A program made the position numbers and the translations under genes. This document shows, one piece after another, positions 17,157 to 25,757 of a DNA stretch of 64,000 nt. The DNA lies in the NCBI GenBank assembly GCA_049291875.1, contig JBATQE010000065.1, positions 18,289 to 82,288 on the forward strand. The letters run 5' to 3'. A model generated the notes under the pieces. It had not been told where the DNA came from, did no database searches, and was given only the letters and a program-made list of their open reading frames with translations. The stretch is from CTSOIL-112 sp049291875 (GTDB lineage Bacteria; Pseudomonadota; Gammaproteobacteria; Burkholderiales; Burkholderiaceae). The number at the start of each line of letters is the position of its first letter. The first letter of the stretch is position 1.

Positions 17157-18275
17157 TCAGCCGATTTTCCAATTGAATTTTTCGCGCAGGGTGAAGTAGG
17201 TTTTTTCCAAAATCACCACCAGAATCAACACCACCACCAGCACCAACACTTTATCCACCAGCATCATGATGCCTTGATTATGTTGGAACACGTTCAACCA
17301 TTGCAACAGCATCAAAATCGGCGCGTGGAACAGAAACACGCTCAATGAGTATTTACCCAAAAATTTGAACGGCGCAGTCGAAAAAATCTTTTGCGACATA
17401 CTTTCTGATTTGGTCAACATAATCACGAACAGGCCGCCAAACAACAACATCATGTAATCTTTGGCCGAGTGCGGGCTGTCCGGGCGCCAGAGGATGTACA
17501 GCATGGCGATCCACACCAGCGGTTCGAGTACCGCCCATTTTTTTGACCAATGGATTTTCGACACTTGAGTGAAGATAAACGCGCCGATACAGGCATCCAT
17601 GAAGAAGCGCAACAGACCGGCCACCACGAAGCTGTTGTATTCCTGAACATGCACTTCGAGCGAATTGTAATCGTGTTGCAACAGCACCCAGAAGAAGAAA
17701 CCAAAGAATGCCGTGATCCATGCGGCCTGCGCTTTGAAGCGGCTCAACACGGCGAATAACACGGCACCGCCGAACACCTCAACCGACAATGACCAACCGG
17801 GGTAATTGTAGTTGATTTCATAGTGCTGGATGCTGAAGGCTTGTAGCAAGAAGATGTTTTTAAACAAGTTCAGCGAAAAACCTTCGGTATGATAGTTTTT
17901 TATCGCCGCATCGAGCAGGCCATAATTACCGTCAAAACTACCGCGCATCACCGCCATCACTGCCATCAGCGCAAACACCAAGAATACCGAAAACAGGTAA
18001 TGCAGCCACAGGCGATCGGCGCGCTTGGTGATGTGATCGACCACCACCGCAGGATCCCACGGCTTGGGTTTGAGCGCGCTCAACGCAATGAAAAAGCCGG
18101 AAATCATGAAGAAGATTTCAAGCAAATTGTACAAACCGGTCCAACCGAAACGACCCCACGCATTACCGGTCGACCAGTGGTTGAGGACAATCATCAAAGC
18201 CATCAGGCCGCGAACACCGTCCACGGCGTCCAGACGCGCCTTTTTAGCCGGCGCTGCTACTGCTGTTTGCGTCAT
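17157..18275 (-). CDS. Acyltransferase family 3 membrane protein
   Basis: A 372-residue polytopic protein of the Acyl_transf_3 family (OafA/NodX/OpgC-like), which O-acylates sugars of surface polysaccharides at the membrane. The N-terminal RLDAVDGVRGLMALMIVLNH carries the conserved D-x-x-RG and histidine, followed by the FFMISGFF segment and about ten hydrophobic helices. It lies 9 bp after a glycosyltransferase gene in the wzm-wzt-galU run, so it probably decorates the same glycan. The acyl group (often acetyl) is not inferable. Confidence 0.85.
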   Translation of the reverse strand: MTQTAVAAPAKKARLDAVDGVRGLMALMIVLNHWSTGNAWGRFGWTGLYNLLEIFFMISGFFIALSALKPKPWDPAVVVDHITKRADRLWLHYLFSVFLVFALMAVMAVMRGSFDGNYGLLDAAIKNYHTEGFSLNLFKNIFLLQAFSIQHYEINYNYPGWSLSVEVFGGAVLFAVLSRFKAQAAWITAFFGFFFWVLLQHDYNSLEVHVQEYNSFVVAGLLRFFMDACIGAFIFTQVSKIHWSKKWAVLEPLVWIAMLYILWRPDSPHSAKDYMMLLFGGLFVIMLTKSESMSQKIFSTAPFKFLGKYSLSVFLFHAPILMLLQWLNVFQHNQGIMMLVDKVLVLVVVLILVVILEKTYFTLREKFNWKIG

Positions 18276-18284
18276 AAAAGACTC

Positions 18285-19328
18285 CTATTTTTTTGGAAAT
18301 AAAGTTCGCTTTGCTTTGAGTGCGATTTGATACAGTCTCGGGCTGTAATAGAGTAATCCAAACGCCACGGTTTGGCGACGATCCAGCATGCGCGCGACCT
18401 GCGGCCATTGAGTGAAGCGGATTTTACCAAACATCTGTACGTGCGTGTCCTTAATTCGACGGCATGCGCCAAAGGCGTCGGGAATCTGATGGCGGATGGC
18501 ATCCGCGCATGCCCACAGATAGGCTTTGCAGGTCAGGCCAAAATACGCTTCGCTCAACTGCGCCTCCATCGGCTCGGTCAATTGCAAGCGCTCACGCAGC
18601 ATGTGAACGGAGGTGAGAAAATCCATGCTTTTTTTCTCGTTCCATACCTTCATGATCGAATTCGGATTTTGTCGGTAGTACACCACTTGATCGGGTTCGT
18701 ACCACACCAGTTTAGCGCGTGAGAGCAGCGGTGTGGTCGTGCCAACATCTTCCATATACAGGCGCGGCGGGTAGGGCACTTGCAGCAATAATTCGCGCTT
18801 GGCGATGAAGCGCCACGCGTAAAAAGTCTGCGCGGTGATGTAGCTGGCCAATACTTTTTGATCGACGGTGATTTCGGCCTTCGGCTCGAATTTGAAGCCC
18901 TGCATGCCCCACGCATGGTCTTTTTCGTACCAATAGCTGCCGAAAAAGATCATGTCCATGTTGAGGTTTTTCACGTCTTTTAACACCTTGATGAAGGCCT
19001 TTTTATTGACGTAATCGTCCGCATCCAGCGTAAACACGTATTCGCCTCGCGCGATTTGAATGCCGTGATTGCGCGCACCGCTCAAGCCTTGATTTTCAGG
19101 CAAGGTCTCGATACGCACCGGCACTTCGCTGTGGTTGGCCCAGCAGCGTTGGTGAATCTCGTGCAGCCGCGCGGTATTGGCCGCATCCGAAGCGTCGTTG
19201 ATGATGATGATTTCATACGGCGCATCTTGGATGCAAGCGTCTAAAATACTTTGTACCGCGGTATAAATGTATTTACCGGCATTGAAATAGGGAATAACGA
19301 TGGATAACAGCACACAAACCCCAACCAC
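18285..19328 (-). CDS. Family 2 glycosyltransferase
   Basis: A 347-residue GT-A enzyme: LLSIVIPYFNAGKYI at the start, EIIIINDASD, NQGLSGARNHGI and the metal-binding LDADDYV near residue 103. The start codon is GTG (19326-19328), 3 bp after the galU stop, suggesting translational coupling; a nearby in-frame GTG would trim a few residues. The C-terminal half is an acceptor domain of unknown specificity. It is part of the minus-strand polysaccharide operon. Confidence 0.88.
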   Translation of the reverse strand: MVGVCVLLSIVIPYFNAGKYIYTAVQSILDACIQDAPYEIIIINDASDAANTARLHEIHQRCWANHSEVPVRIETLPENQGLSGARNHGIQIARGEYVFTLDADDYVNKKAFIKVLKDVKNLNMDMIFFGSYWYEKDHAWGMQGFKFEPKAEITVDQKVLASYITAQTFYAWRFIAKRELLLQVPYPPRLYMEDVGTTTPLLSRAKLVWYEPDQVVYYRQNPNSIMKVWNEKKSMDFLTSVHMLRERLQLTEPMEAQLSEAYFGLTCKAYLWACADAIRHQIPDAFGACRRIKDTHVQMFGKIRFTQWPQVARMLDRRQTVAFGLLYYSPRLYQIALKAKRTLFPKK

Positions 19329-19331
19329 TAA

Positions 19332-20186
19332 TTAACGGCCACCGCGTTTGAGCAAGCCCAAACCAAAGTGTAAATTGGCCTCTAAAAACCCAGCTTTGCT
19401 GCCGCAGTCAAAACGTTTACCGGAGAACGGCATGCCGAGGATGGTTTCGGATTTAAGCAACTCGCTGATGCCGTCGGTCAACTGAATCTCGCCGCCCGCA
19501 CCACGTTGGGTTTTTTCGAGCAATTGCATGATTTTGCCGTTGAGAATGTAGCGACCGACCACCGTCCAGTTGCTCGGCGCGTCTTCGCGTTTGGGTTTTT
19601 CAACGATGCCTTCTAGCTCCAAGGGCATGACGTGCTCGTCTTTGGGCTTGACCACGCCATATTGATGTACGTCTTCCCAGTTGACTTGTTCGAGTGCAAT
19701 CACGCTGTGGCCAGTGCGCTGATAGACCTCATTCATCTGTTGCAAACATCCTTTTTGATGACCGTCAATCAAGTCATCGGGCAGCAAAATGGCGACGTGC
19801 TCCTCCGGATGCACCAACGGCGCACCGCAGTATACCGCGTGCCCCAAACCCAAGGGTTCGGCTTGGCGGATATAAATACAGTTCACATGCGAGGGAATGA
19901 TGTTGCGCACGATTTCCAGCGCCTCTTTTTTTTGCTTGGCCTCCAACTCGGCTTCCAGCTCAGGGTTGCGATCAAAGTAGTTGGCAATCGCTTGTTTGGA
20001 GCGCCCCGTGATGAAAATCAGGGTGTCGCATCCAGCTTCGACCGCTTCGCGCACCGCGTAGTCAATCACCGGACGATCCACCACGGTCAACATTTCTTTC
20101 GGAACCGATTTGGTGGCTGGCAAAAATCGGGTGCCCATGCCCGCCACGGGGAATACCGCTTTACGTAAAGGTTTTACTGCACTCAT
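19332..20186 (-). CDS. galU: UTP-glucose-1-phosphate uridylyltransferase
   Basis: GalU (284 residues) makes UDP-glucose from UTP and glucose-1-phosphate. The nucleotidyltransferase signature AVFPVAGMGTRFLPATKSVPKEM is present at about residues 10-32, with the family segments ITGRSKQAI, LGLGHAV, VEKPKREDAP and FDCGSKAGF. It sits inside the wzm/wzt/GT2/acyltransferase run, so it probably feeds that glycan, although UDP-glucose is used more widely. The gaps on both sides are under 10 bp. Confidence 0.96.
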   Translation of the reverse strand: MSAVKPLRKAVFPVAGMGTRFLPATKSVPKEMLTVVDRPVIDYAVREAVEAGCDTLIFITGRSKQAIANYFDRNPELEAELEAKQKKEALEIVRNIIPSHVNCIYIRQAEPLGLGHAVYCGAPLVHPEEHVAILLPDDLIDGHQKGCLQQMNEVYQRTGHSVIALEQVNWEDVHQYGVVKPKDEHVMPLELEGIVEKPKREDAPSNWTVVGRYILNGKIMQLLEKTQRGAGGEIQLTDGISELLKSETILGMPFSGKRFDCGSKAGFLEANLHFGLGLLKRGGR

Positions 20187-20195
20187 GTCTGCTCC

Positions 20196-20909
20196 TTAAA
20201 ATAATACTTCAGAAATTTTACCGTGCTCCAAGCGTATCGCCTTGTTACACACCCGTTCAATCATGCCCATATCATGCGAAGCAAGCACCATCATCGAGCT
20301 ACGGTTCAGCAAATCATTCATGCGTGCCGCTGCTTTTTCGCTAAAAGCCGCATCACCAACCGAGAGCCATTCATCCATCAAAATAATATCGGCATTGGTG
20401 CTGGTTGACACGGCAAACCCCAGCCGCATTGACATACCAGACGAATAGGTGCGCATCGGCATGTACAGATAGTCGCCCAAATCGGTGAATTCGGCAATAT
20501 CTTTGATCTTCGTCTCAATTTCCGCCTTGCTCATGCCCATCAAGATTCCACGAATCACGATGTTTTCGTAGCCACTGGCTTCGCCATCCATGCCCAAGCC
20601 AATGTCCAGCAAACTAGCGACCGTGCCTTTGACCTCCAACTCGCCCGAGGTCGGCGCATACGCACCGGCCAACACGCGCAGCAGCGTAGATTTACCCGAG
20701 CCATTGTGCCCAACCAAACCGAGCCGATCACCCGGCTTCAAATCCAAATCAATGCCATCCAGCGCGCGAATCACCACATGCTTTTTCGCATCCTGCGCGA
20801 TCTTGCCACCGGTGGCCGCCTGAATGATCTGCTTTTTCAGCGAACGGTTGCTGCTGTTATAAATTGGAAACTCAACACACAAACTGCGGGCTTTAATATA
20901 AGTACTCAT
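20196..20909 (-). CDS. wzt: Polysaccharide ABC exporter ATP-binding subunit (Wzt-type)
   Basis: A 237-residue ABC ATPase. Walker A GHNGSGKSTLL, the family signature TYSSGMSMRLGFAVS and Walker B IILMDEWLSVGD are visible, and LKPGDRLGLVG precedes Walker A as in Wzt/TagH exporters. It ends right after the ATPase domain and lacks the C-terminal carbohydrate-binding domain found in long Wzt proteins, a form seen with O-antigens exported without terminal-modification recognition. I chose the ATG at 20909 because AAGGAGGG lies just upstream. It pairs with the permease 13 bp upstream. Confidence 0.9.
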   Translation of the reverse strand: MSTYIKARSLCVEFPIYNSSNRSLKKQIIQAATGGKIAQDAKKHVVIRALDGIDLDLKPGDRLGLVGHNGSGKSTLLRVLAGAYAPTSGELEVKGTVASLLDIGLGMDGEASGYENIVIRGILMGMSKAEIETKIKDIAEFTDLGDYLYMPMRTYSSGMSMRLGFAVSTSTNADIILMDEWLSVGDAAFSEKAAARMNDLLNRSSMMVLASHDMGMIERVCNKAIRLEHGKISEVLF

Positions 20910-20922
20910 GTTTTCGCCCTCC

Positions 20923-21693
20923 TTACAACCAGTACGCCACACGTTTTTTAAACGTCGCCTGCGACCACAAAGCCAACAAGGTACACAGCACTGCCGACGC
21001 GATCATCCAATACCACGACACCATTTGCGGCGCGTGACCGGTCAACGGCCCGCGCACAATCTCCAGCGCATGGAAAAACGGATTGTTGCCCGTCACATAC
21101 GACTTATCGACCGGCAGCAAATGCGGTTGCCAAAAAATCGGCGTCAAGAAATACACAATCTGCATGATATTCTGAATAATCGGCGGAATATCACGAAAAC
21201 GCGCGCACAGATACGCGATCGGCACCGACAGCATCAACAGCGTGTAGCTCAACAACAAAAAGCCCAGCACAAACTGCCCGATCAAAGGCTTGACCGCACC
21301 GCCGAGGTAAATATACACCCCGATCATGATCACAAAGTTATGCGCGAGAAAAATCAAATTACGCGCCCACAGACGCAGCAAATACACCGGCAATGGCAAA
21401 TTGATCTGGCGAATATACCCCTCAAACTGCGAAAAGCCCGAGCACGCCTCATTGATCTGCGCCGAAATAAAGCCCCACATAATCGTCCCCGCCGCAAAAA
21501 ACGGCAAAAACGTCGGAATATCCACCTTAAAAATATGCGTCCACAAATACCCCAGCGCCAAAATCATAATCGCCGTAGACAAAGTAATCCAAAACGGCCC
21601 GAGCACCGAACGGCGATAGCGCTGACGGATGTCATACCACGCCAGCAACAGCCACTGATTGGTCGAGCGAAAACTTTTAATAAAATCAGACAT
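20923..21693 (-). CDS. wzm: Polysaccharide ABC exporter permease (Wzm-type)
   Basis: A 256-residue ABC-2 type membrane subunit with six hydrophobic helices. The start region LAWYDIRQRYRRSVLGPFW is typical of Wzm, KpsM and TagG permeases that export undecaprenyl-linked glycans. It is the first gene of the minus-strand operon wzm-wzt-galU-GT2-acyltransferase. A 7-bp inverted repeat (CTCAAAG/CTTTGAG, 21699-21723) lies in its leader, and its proximal arm runs into the GAGG ribosome-binding site. Confidence 0.9.
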   Translation of the reverse strand: MSDFIKSFRSTNQWLLLAWYDIRQRYRRSVLGPFWITLSTAIMILALGYLWTHIFKVDIPTFLPFFAAGTIMWGFISAQINEACSGFSQFEGYIRQINLPLPVYLLRLWARNLIFLAHNFVIMIGVYIYLGGAVKPLIGQFVLGFLLLSYTLLMLSVPIAYLCARFRDIPPIIQNIMQIVYFLTPIFWQPHLLPVDKSYVTGNNPFFHALEIVRGPLTGHAPQMVSWYWMIASAVLCTLLALWSQATFKKRVAYWL

Positions 21694-21863
21694 ACCGCCT
21701 CAAAGAAATACCTAAACTTTGAGATTTTACGCCAACCGCAAGCTCAGTCATATAAAAAACGCAGAAAAATGGTAAAAAAAGCCCGATGCCCACACCGACG
21801 TCACTCAATGGGCACAAAACACCGCTACAATGACATCATCGCAACCCATCACCATAGAAAACA

Positions 21864-22709
21864 ATGCAGTACATCCACGCCCGCTCACCCGCCAATCCAA
21901 GTCAGACCTACCCCGATTTTTACGTCATCGGCGACGTTCAAGGCTGCGCCGAACCGCTCGCCCGACTGCTCGCACAGATTCCCGCGCACGCCGATGTCTG
22001 GTTCTGCGGCGACCTGATCAACCGCGGCCCTGATAACCTCGGCGTACTGCGCCAAGTGCAAGCGCTCGGCAGCCGCGCACGCGTCATTCTCGGTAACCAC
22101 GACATCCATTTGCTCGGTGTCGCCGCCGGCGTGCGCGCGCCCGGACGTTCCGACACATTGGACGACATCCTGCTCTCGCCCGACTGCGAGGACTGGCTCA
22201 GCTGGCTACGACAATGGCCGCTGGCACACTTTGAACACGGCATCCTCATGGTGCATGCGGGCGTGATGCCACAATGGAGTTTGAAGCAGGTTTTGCAATA
22301 TTCCGACGAAGCACACACCCTACTCGCGAGCAATGGCTACATCGAACACCTCAAAACCCTGTTTGGCAGCTCGCCGAATTGCTGGAAAAACAGCCTGCGC
22401 GGCGCCGAGCGCATCCGCGCCATCATCAACGCATTCACCCGTATGCGCGTATGCGCACCCGACGGCGCGATGGACTTTCAATTCAAAGGGGAAATCGGCG
22501 ACGTACCCGACGGCCTGCTGCCGTGGTTTCGCCTGCCCCAGCGCAAAACCGCCGACCAAGCAATTGTATTCGGCCACTGGTCGGCGCTGGGTTTGCACTG
22601 CGAAAACAACACGATCTGTCTGGACACCGGCTGCGTCTGGGGACAAAAACTCACCGCCTACCATTATCCAAGCGGTGAGGTGATTAGCGTTCCGGCGAAA
22701 ACCAGATAA
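21864..22709 (+). CDS. apaH: Bis(5'-nucleosyl)-tetraphosphatase, symmetrical
   Basis: ApaH (281 residues) hydrolyses Ap4A to two ADP and can remove Np4 caps from RNA. The metallophosphatase motifs are complete: GDVQGC, WFCGDLINRGPDNL, LGNHDIH, the late HAGVMPQW and FGHWSALG. The region between is typical for the family. It is divergent from wzm and directly upstream of the AT-rich restriction-modification island, which therefore starts just after its stop codon. Confidence 0.96.
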   Translation: MQYIHARSPANPSQTYPDFYVIGDVQGCAEPLARLLAQIPAHADVWFCGDLINRGPDNLGVLRQVQALGSRARVILGNHDIHLLGVAAGVRAPGRSDTLDDILLSPDCEDWLSWLRQWPLAHFEHGILMVHAGVMPQWSLKQVLQYSDEAHTLLASNGYIEHLKTLFGSSPNCWKNSLRGAERIRAIINAFTRMRVCAPDGAMDFQFKGEIGDVPDGLLPWFRLPQRKTADQAIVFGHWSALGLHCENNTICLDTGCVWGQKLTAYHYPSGEVISVPAKTR

Positions 22710-22771
22710 CCTATTTACGTGAGTATTCTCATCCGTTATCATGCCTTAACAAAAAACAATGGCAGCGAAAT

Positions 22772-23503
22772 ATGACAAACCAATTAAACTGGATTACAGA
22801 TTCCGACTTAGAATCGTGCGTGCGTGAAGTGATTATCAAAGGGCTGCAAGGCATACAAAAATCTAAAAAAGACATCGCTCGCAATAGCCTTGACCCCTTT
22901 TCCGCCCTATTTGACGCCAGTCTGCAAAACATCACACTAAGTGAGTGGCTAATTTCTGAACAGCGAAGACAAGCTCAAAAAACATTGCAAAATGCTTTGG
23001 GACATTTTCATCAATCGATCTTGTCTTGTGTTCAAGATTGCTATATTCCAGATGAAAACTTTGTTGATCTGGTCAATGATAATCGACAAATAGTTGCCGA
23101 GATCAAGAATAAATACAACACAGTTAAAGGTTCAAACCTTAAGGATGTCTACGACGAGCTGAATCAAGCAATCAATGGTAAAACCTCTAAATATCGAGGA
23201 TACACAGCCTATTATGTGACCGTTATCGCCTCAAGGCCTGAACGGTTTTCGCATCCGTTCACACCGTCTGATAACGCCAGCGGAACCAAAAAGCCGTTAC
23301 AGGAACGTATTATCGAAATAGATGGCGTCAGTTTTTATGAATTGCTCACCGGAGTGCCGGATGCGCTGTATCAACTGTATGAAACCTTGCCTAAAATCAT
23401 TCAAAAAGTTTTGTCTGAACCGCCGAGGAGCGCAGCAAAAAATTCTGCGCTAATTCAAGACCCTCATTTTGCAACGTTTTTTGCGCAGACCTTCGCTCAA
23501 TAA
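22772..23503 (+). CDS. Type II restriction endonuclease, Eco47II-like family
   Basis: A 243-residue protein resembling the Eco47II/Sau96I-type endonucleases, whose members cut GGNCC. The PD-(D/E)xK core is visible as D99 in NFVDL followed by E110-I-K112 in VAEIKNKYNTVKG; the NKYNTVKG tail after the lysine is typical of this group. The last 107 bp overlap the convergent methyltransferase gene. Upstream, AGCGAAAT is a weak ribosome site and no strong promoter is seen. The family is inferred from the motif and from the partner; the GGNCC specificity is only a family expectation. Confidence 0.8.
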   Translation: MTNQLNWITDSDLESCVREVIIKGLQGIQKSKKDIARNSLDPFSALFDASLQNITLSEWLISEQRRQAQKTLQNALGHFHQSILSCVQDCYIPDENFVDLVNDNRQIVAEIKNKYNTVKGSNLKDVYDELNQAINGKTSKYRGYTAYYVTVIASRPERFSHPFTPSDNASGTKKPLQERIIEIDGVSFYELLTGVPDALYQLYETLPKIIQKVLSEPPRSAAKNSALIQDPHFATFFAQTFAQ

Positions 23504-24725
23504 TTTCCATGGTTTCAGAATCTAAATTTCCCTCAAGCATGGCACGAACGCATCGACCGATGTGAAAAGCCAAGTTGACCGGAACAGCATTACCTATTTG
23601 CTTGTATTGAGCATTCACCGAACCTGAAAACTGCCAACTATCAGGAAAACTTTGGATTCGTGCATATTCGCGCACATTCAAAGGGCGTGTTTCCGACGGA
23701 TGGCAACGCTCCGTTTGTTTTTGCGCAGGATTACAGGTCAACGTCAATGACGGCTCATCCCATGACAGACGACGAGCCATGCCCGTTTTACCGCCGCCAT
23801 GGAAATAGCTTGCACCCATATACTCCCTTTGAAGCGAGTCTGGCAAATCACGCCAATAACCACCTTCGGGAATTTGTTCCATGATCTTTTTCTTTTTATC
23901 CGTATATTTGACACCTTCACTGTCAGGTATTTGATGAAGAGCCGAACGCAAAGGGACTATGTACGATTGTTCTTTCGGAAAAGCGAAATCGGTGACAAAA
24001 TCTTTATGCAAACCGATAATCACCAAGCGTTCTCGCTTTTGCGCAACATCAAAGTATTGCGCTCTTAACACACGGTAACAGGTATCATAACCCAGCTCAT
24101 CCAGTACGCTAAGCATAGTCTGAAGCGTTTTTCCGCCATCATGATTTAATAGCCCACGAACATTCTCTCCCACAACTATTTTGGGACGCGTCTGCGCAAT
24201 ACAACGCGCAAATTCAAAAAACAATGTGCCGCGAGTATCTTCAAAGCCCAATCGATGTCCCGCGTAACTAAATGCCTGACATGGAAAACCACCCGTCACA
24301 ACATCTGCTTGATAGCCTTCAAAATCAACTTGACTAATATCTGAATGAATAACCGGCCAATCAGGGCGATTCAAACTCAAAGTCTCGGTTGCCGTTTTAT
24401 CTATCTCCACCAACAAAGAATGCTCAAAACCCGCATTCTCAAAACCCAAAGCCAAGCCTCCCGCTCCGGCGAAAAGTTCAATTGAGCGAAAGTTTGTATG
24501 ATTCGGCGCACTCAATACTTCAAAGTGCTGTACCTGTTGATTTAATTGCTGGAGATGGACGCGCTTAACTTCCTCTACCGAAAAAACTCGGTAATTATGC
24601 TGGTCTCGATGTGACTTAATCAGCCCTTTTTTTTCCCAGCGCCTGATCGTATCTGAGTGCAAACCTAAGGTTTGTGCGACTTGCGCCACAGAAAGTAGAG
24701 TAGATGAGTTAGTTATATTTTCCAT
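23397..24725 (-). CDS. DNA cytosine-5 methyltransferase with N-terminal MerR-type HTH
   Basis: A 442-residue fusion. Residues ~10-60 form a MerR-type winged-helix domain (SVAQVAQTLGLHSDTIRRWE, then the NYRVFS wing). From ~80 it is a complete C5 methyltransferase: motif I ELFAGAGG, motif IV GGFPCQAFS with catalytic Cys ~149, motif VI ENVRG, motif VIII QKRER, the target-recognition region, and motifs IX-X (LNVREYARIQSFPD, IGNAVP). It should protect DNA from the convergent Eco47II-like enzyme. I chose the ATG at 24725, 5 bp after AAGGGG; an upstream ATG at 24740 lies inside a palindrome. The HTH probably represses its own gene, as shown for the unrelated HTH of M.SsoII. Confidence 0.93.
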   Translation of the reverse strand: MENITNSSTLLSVAQVAQTLGLHSDTIRRWEKKGLIKSHRDQHNYRVFSVEEVKRVHLQQLNQQVQHFEVLSAPNHTNFRSIELFAGAGGLALGFENAGFEHSLLVEIDKTATETLSLNRPDWPVIHSDISQVDFEGYQADVVTGGFPCQAFSYAGHRLGFEDTRGTLFFEFARCIAQTRPKIVVGENVRGLLNHDGGKTLQTMLSVLDELGYDTCYRVLRAQYFDVAQKRERLVIIGLHKDFVTDFAFPKEQSYIVPLRSALHQIPDSEGVKYTDKKKKIMEQIPEGGYWRDLPDSLQREYMGASYFHGGGKTGMARRLSWDEPSLTLTCNPAQKQTERCHPSETRPLNVREYARIQSFPDSWQFSGSVNAQYKQIGNAVPVNLAFHIGRCVRAMLEGNLDSETMEIIERRSAQKTLQNEGLELAQNFLLRSSAVQTKLFE

Positions 24726-24727
24726 TA

Positions 24728-24754
24728 GTACCCCTTGCATAATGCAAGGGGTAC
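24728..24754. promoter_or_regulatory. 27-bp perfect palindrome, candidate operator of the HTH-methyltransferase
   Basis: GTACCCCTTGCAT (24728-24740), a central A, then ATGCAAGGGGTAC (24742-24754): a perfect 13-bp inverted repeat. It begins 2 bp from the methyltransferase ATG, contains its Shine-Dalgarno sequence, and overlaps the end of the predicted -10. A bound protein would block both transcription start and the ribosome site. Confidence 0.8.
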
Positions 24755-24781
24755 TTTATTGTTTTTGTGAGGAAAAATCAA
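24753..24781 (-). promoter_or_regulatory. Predicted promoter of the methyltransferase gene
   Basis: On the minus strand TTGATT (24781-24776) and TAAAGT (24758-24753) are separated by 17 bp; each matches 4 of 6 consensus bases. The start point would fall inside the 24728-24754 palindrome. Confidence 0.5.
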
Positions 24782-24798
24782 CTACTTTTAAATTATTT

Positions 24799-25707
24799 TT
24801 ACTTCGCTAATTCTACCGCCAGCTCCGCACCCAGCACCGCATTGTTTTTCACCAGCGCGATATTGGTGTCCAAGCTGCGCCCCTCGGTCAGTTGTTTGAT
24901 GCGCTCCAGCAAAAACGGCGTGACCGCTTTGCCATTGACGCCTTGCGCCTCGGCTTCGCGCAGCGCCTGCTCGGTCATCGCGTCGATTTCCGTTTTGGGC
25001 ATGGCGTCGGCTTGCGGAACCGGATTGGCCACGACCACGCCGCCATTCAAACCGAGCTGCCATTTGGTGCGAATAAAGTCGGCCAATTCAGCCGCGCTGT
25101 CGAGTTGAAAATCGGCGTTCAGGCCACTTTCGCGGGTGAAAAAGGCGGGAAATTGTGCTTGCCCGACACTCACCACCGGTACGCCATGCGTTTCCAAATA
25201 TTCCAGTGTCAATGGCAAATCCAAAATCGACTTCGCGCCCGCACAAACGACTGTCACCGAAGTGTGCGCTAACTCCTGCAAATCCGCCGAAATATCAAAA
25301 CTGGTTTGCGCGCCGCGATGCACACCGCCAATACCACCGGTGACGAACACGCGAATGTCGGCCAGATCGGCGCAAATCATGGTGGCCGCGACGGTGGTCG
25401 CACCGAGTTTTTTCTGGCTCAGAACATAGGGCAAATCGCGACGACTGACTTTGAGCACGCCCTCGGTATTGCCCAATTGTTCGAGTTGCGCATCCGACAA
25501 ACCGACGCAAATTTTGCCGTCGATGATCGCAATGGTTGCCGGAACTGCGCCGCCGTCGCGGATGATTTGCTCCACTTCACGCGCGGTTTGCACATTTTGC
25601 GGGTAGGGCATACCGTGTGAAATGATGGTGGATTCGAGCGCGACGACGGGTTTGCCTGCGGCGCGCGCAGCGAGGACTTCTTCGGAAAAATGTAACAATG
25701 ATTTCAT
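24799..25707 (-). CDS. psuG: Pseudouridine-5'-phosphate glycosidase
   Basis: PsuG (302 residues) splits pseudouridine 5'-phosphate into uracil and ribose 5-phosphate. The family segments ALESTIISHGMPYPQN, VPATIAIIDGKICVGLS, RDLPYVLSQKKLGATTVAATM and FVTGGIGGVHRG are clear, as is the C-terminal GKAVTPFLLERI. GGAAGCGCC lies upstream of the ATG. psuK is 50 bp upstream on the same strand; together they degrade pseudouridine salvaged from RNA turnover. Confidence 0.96.
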   Translation of the reverse strand: MKSLLHFSEEVLAARAAGKPVVALESTIISHGMPYPQNVQTAREVEQIIRDGGAVPATIAIIDGKICVGLSDAQLEQLGNTEGVLKVSRRDLPYVLSQKKLGATTVAATMICADLADIRVFVTGGIGGVHRGAQTSFDISADLQELAHTSVTVVCAGAKSILDLPLTLEYLETHGVPVVSVGQAQFPAFFTRESGLNADFQLDSAAELADFIRTKWQLGLNGGVVVANPVPQADAMPKTEIDAMTEQALREAEAQGVNGKAVTPFLLERIKQLTEGRSLDTNIALVKNNAVLGAELAVELAK

Positions 25708-25757
25708 GGCGCTTCCTTTGTGGTGAGGTATTTTGATGGGTTGTTATTCAATGCGAG

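Larger units (their letters stand above)
22710..24798. other. AT-rich restriction-modification island
   Basis: The segment between apaH and psuG is visibly richer in A and T than both neighbours and holds only the endonuclease and methyltransferase genes. No integrase, transposase or flanking direct repeat was found. The composition and content suggest horizontal acquisition. Confidence 0.7.

Noticed and set aside
20908..22017. 369-codon plus-strand open frame across wzm and the apaH start
   Set aside because: Antisense to a clear Wzm gene; the translation is Arg/His/Gln-rich and shows no motif.
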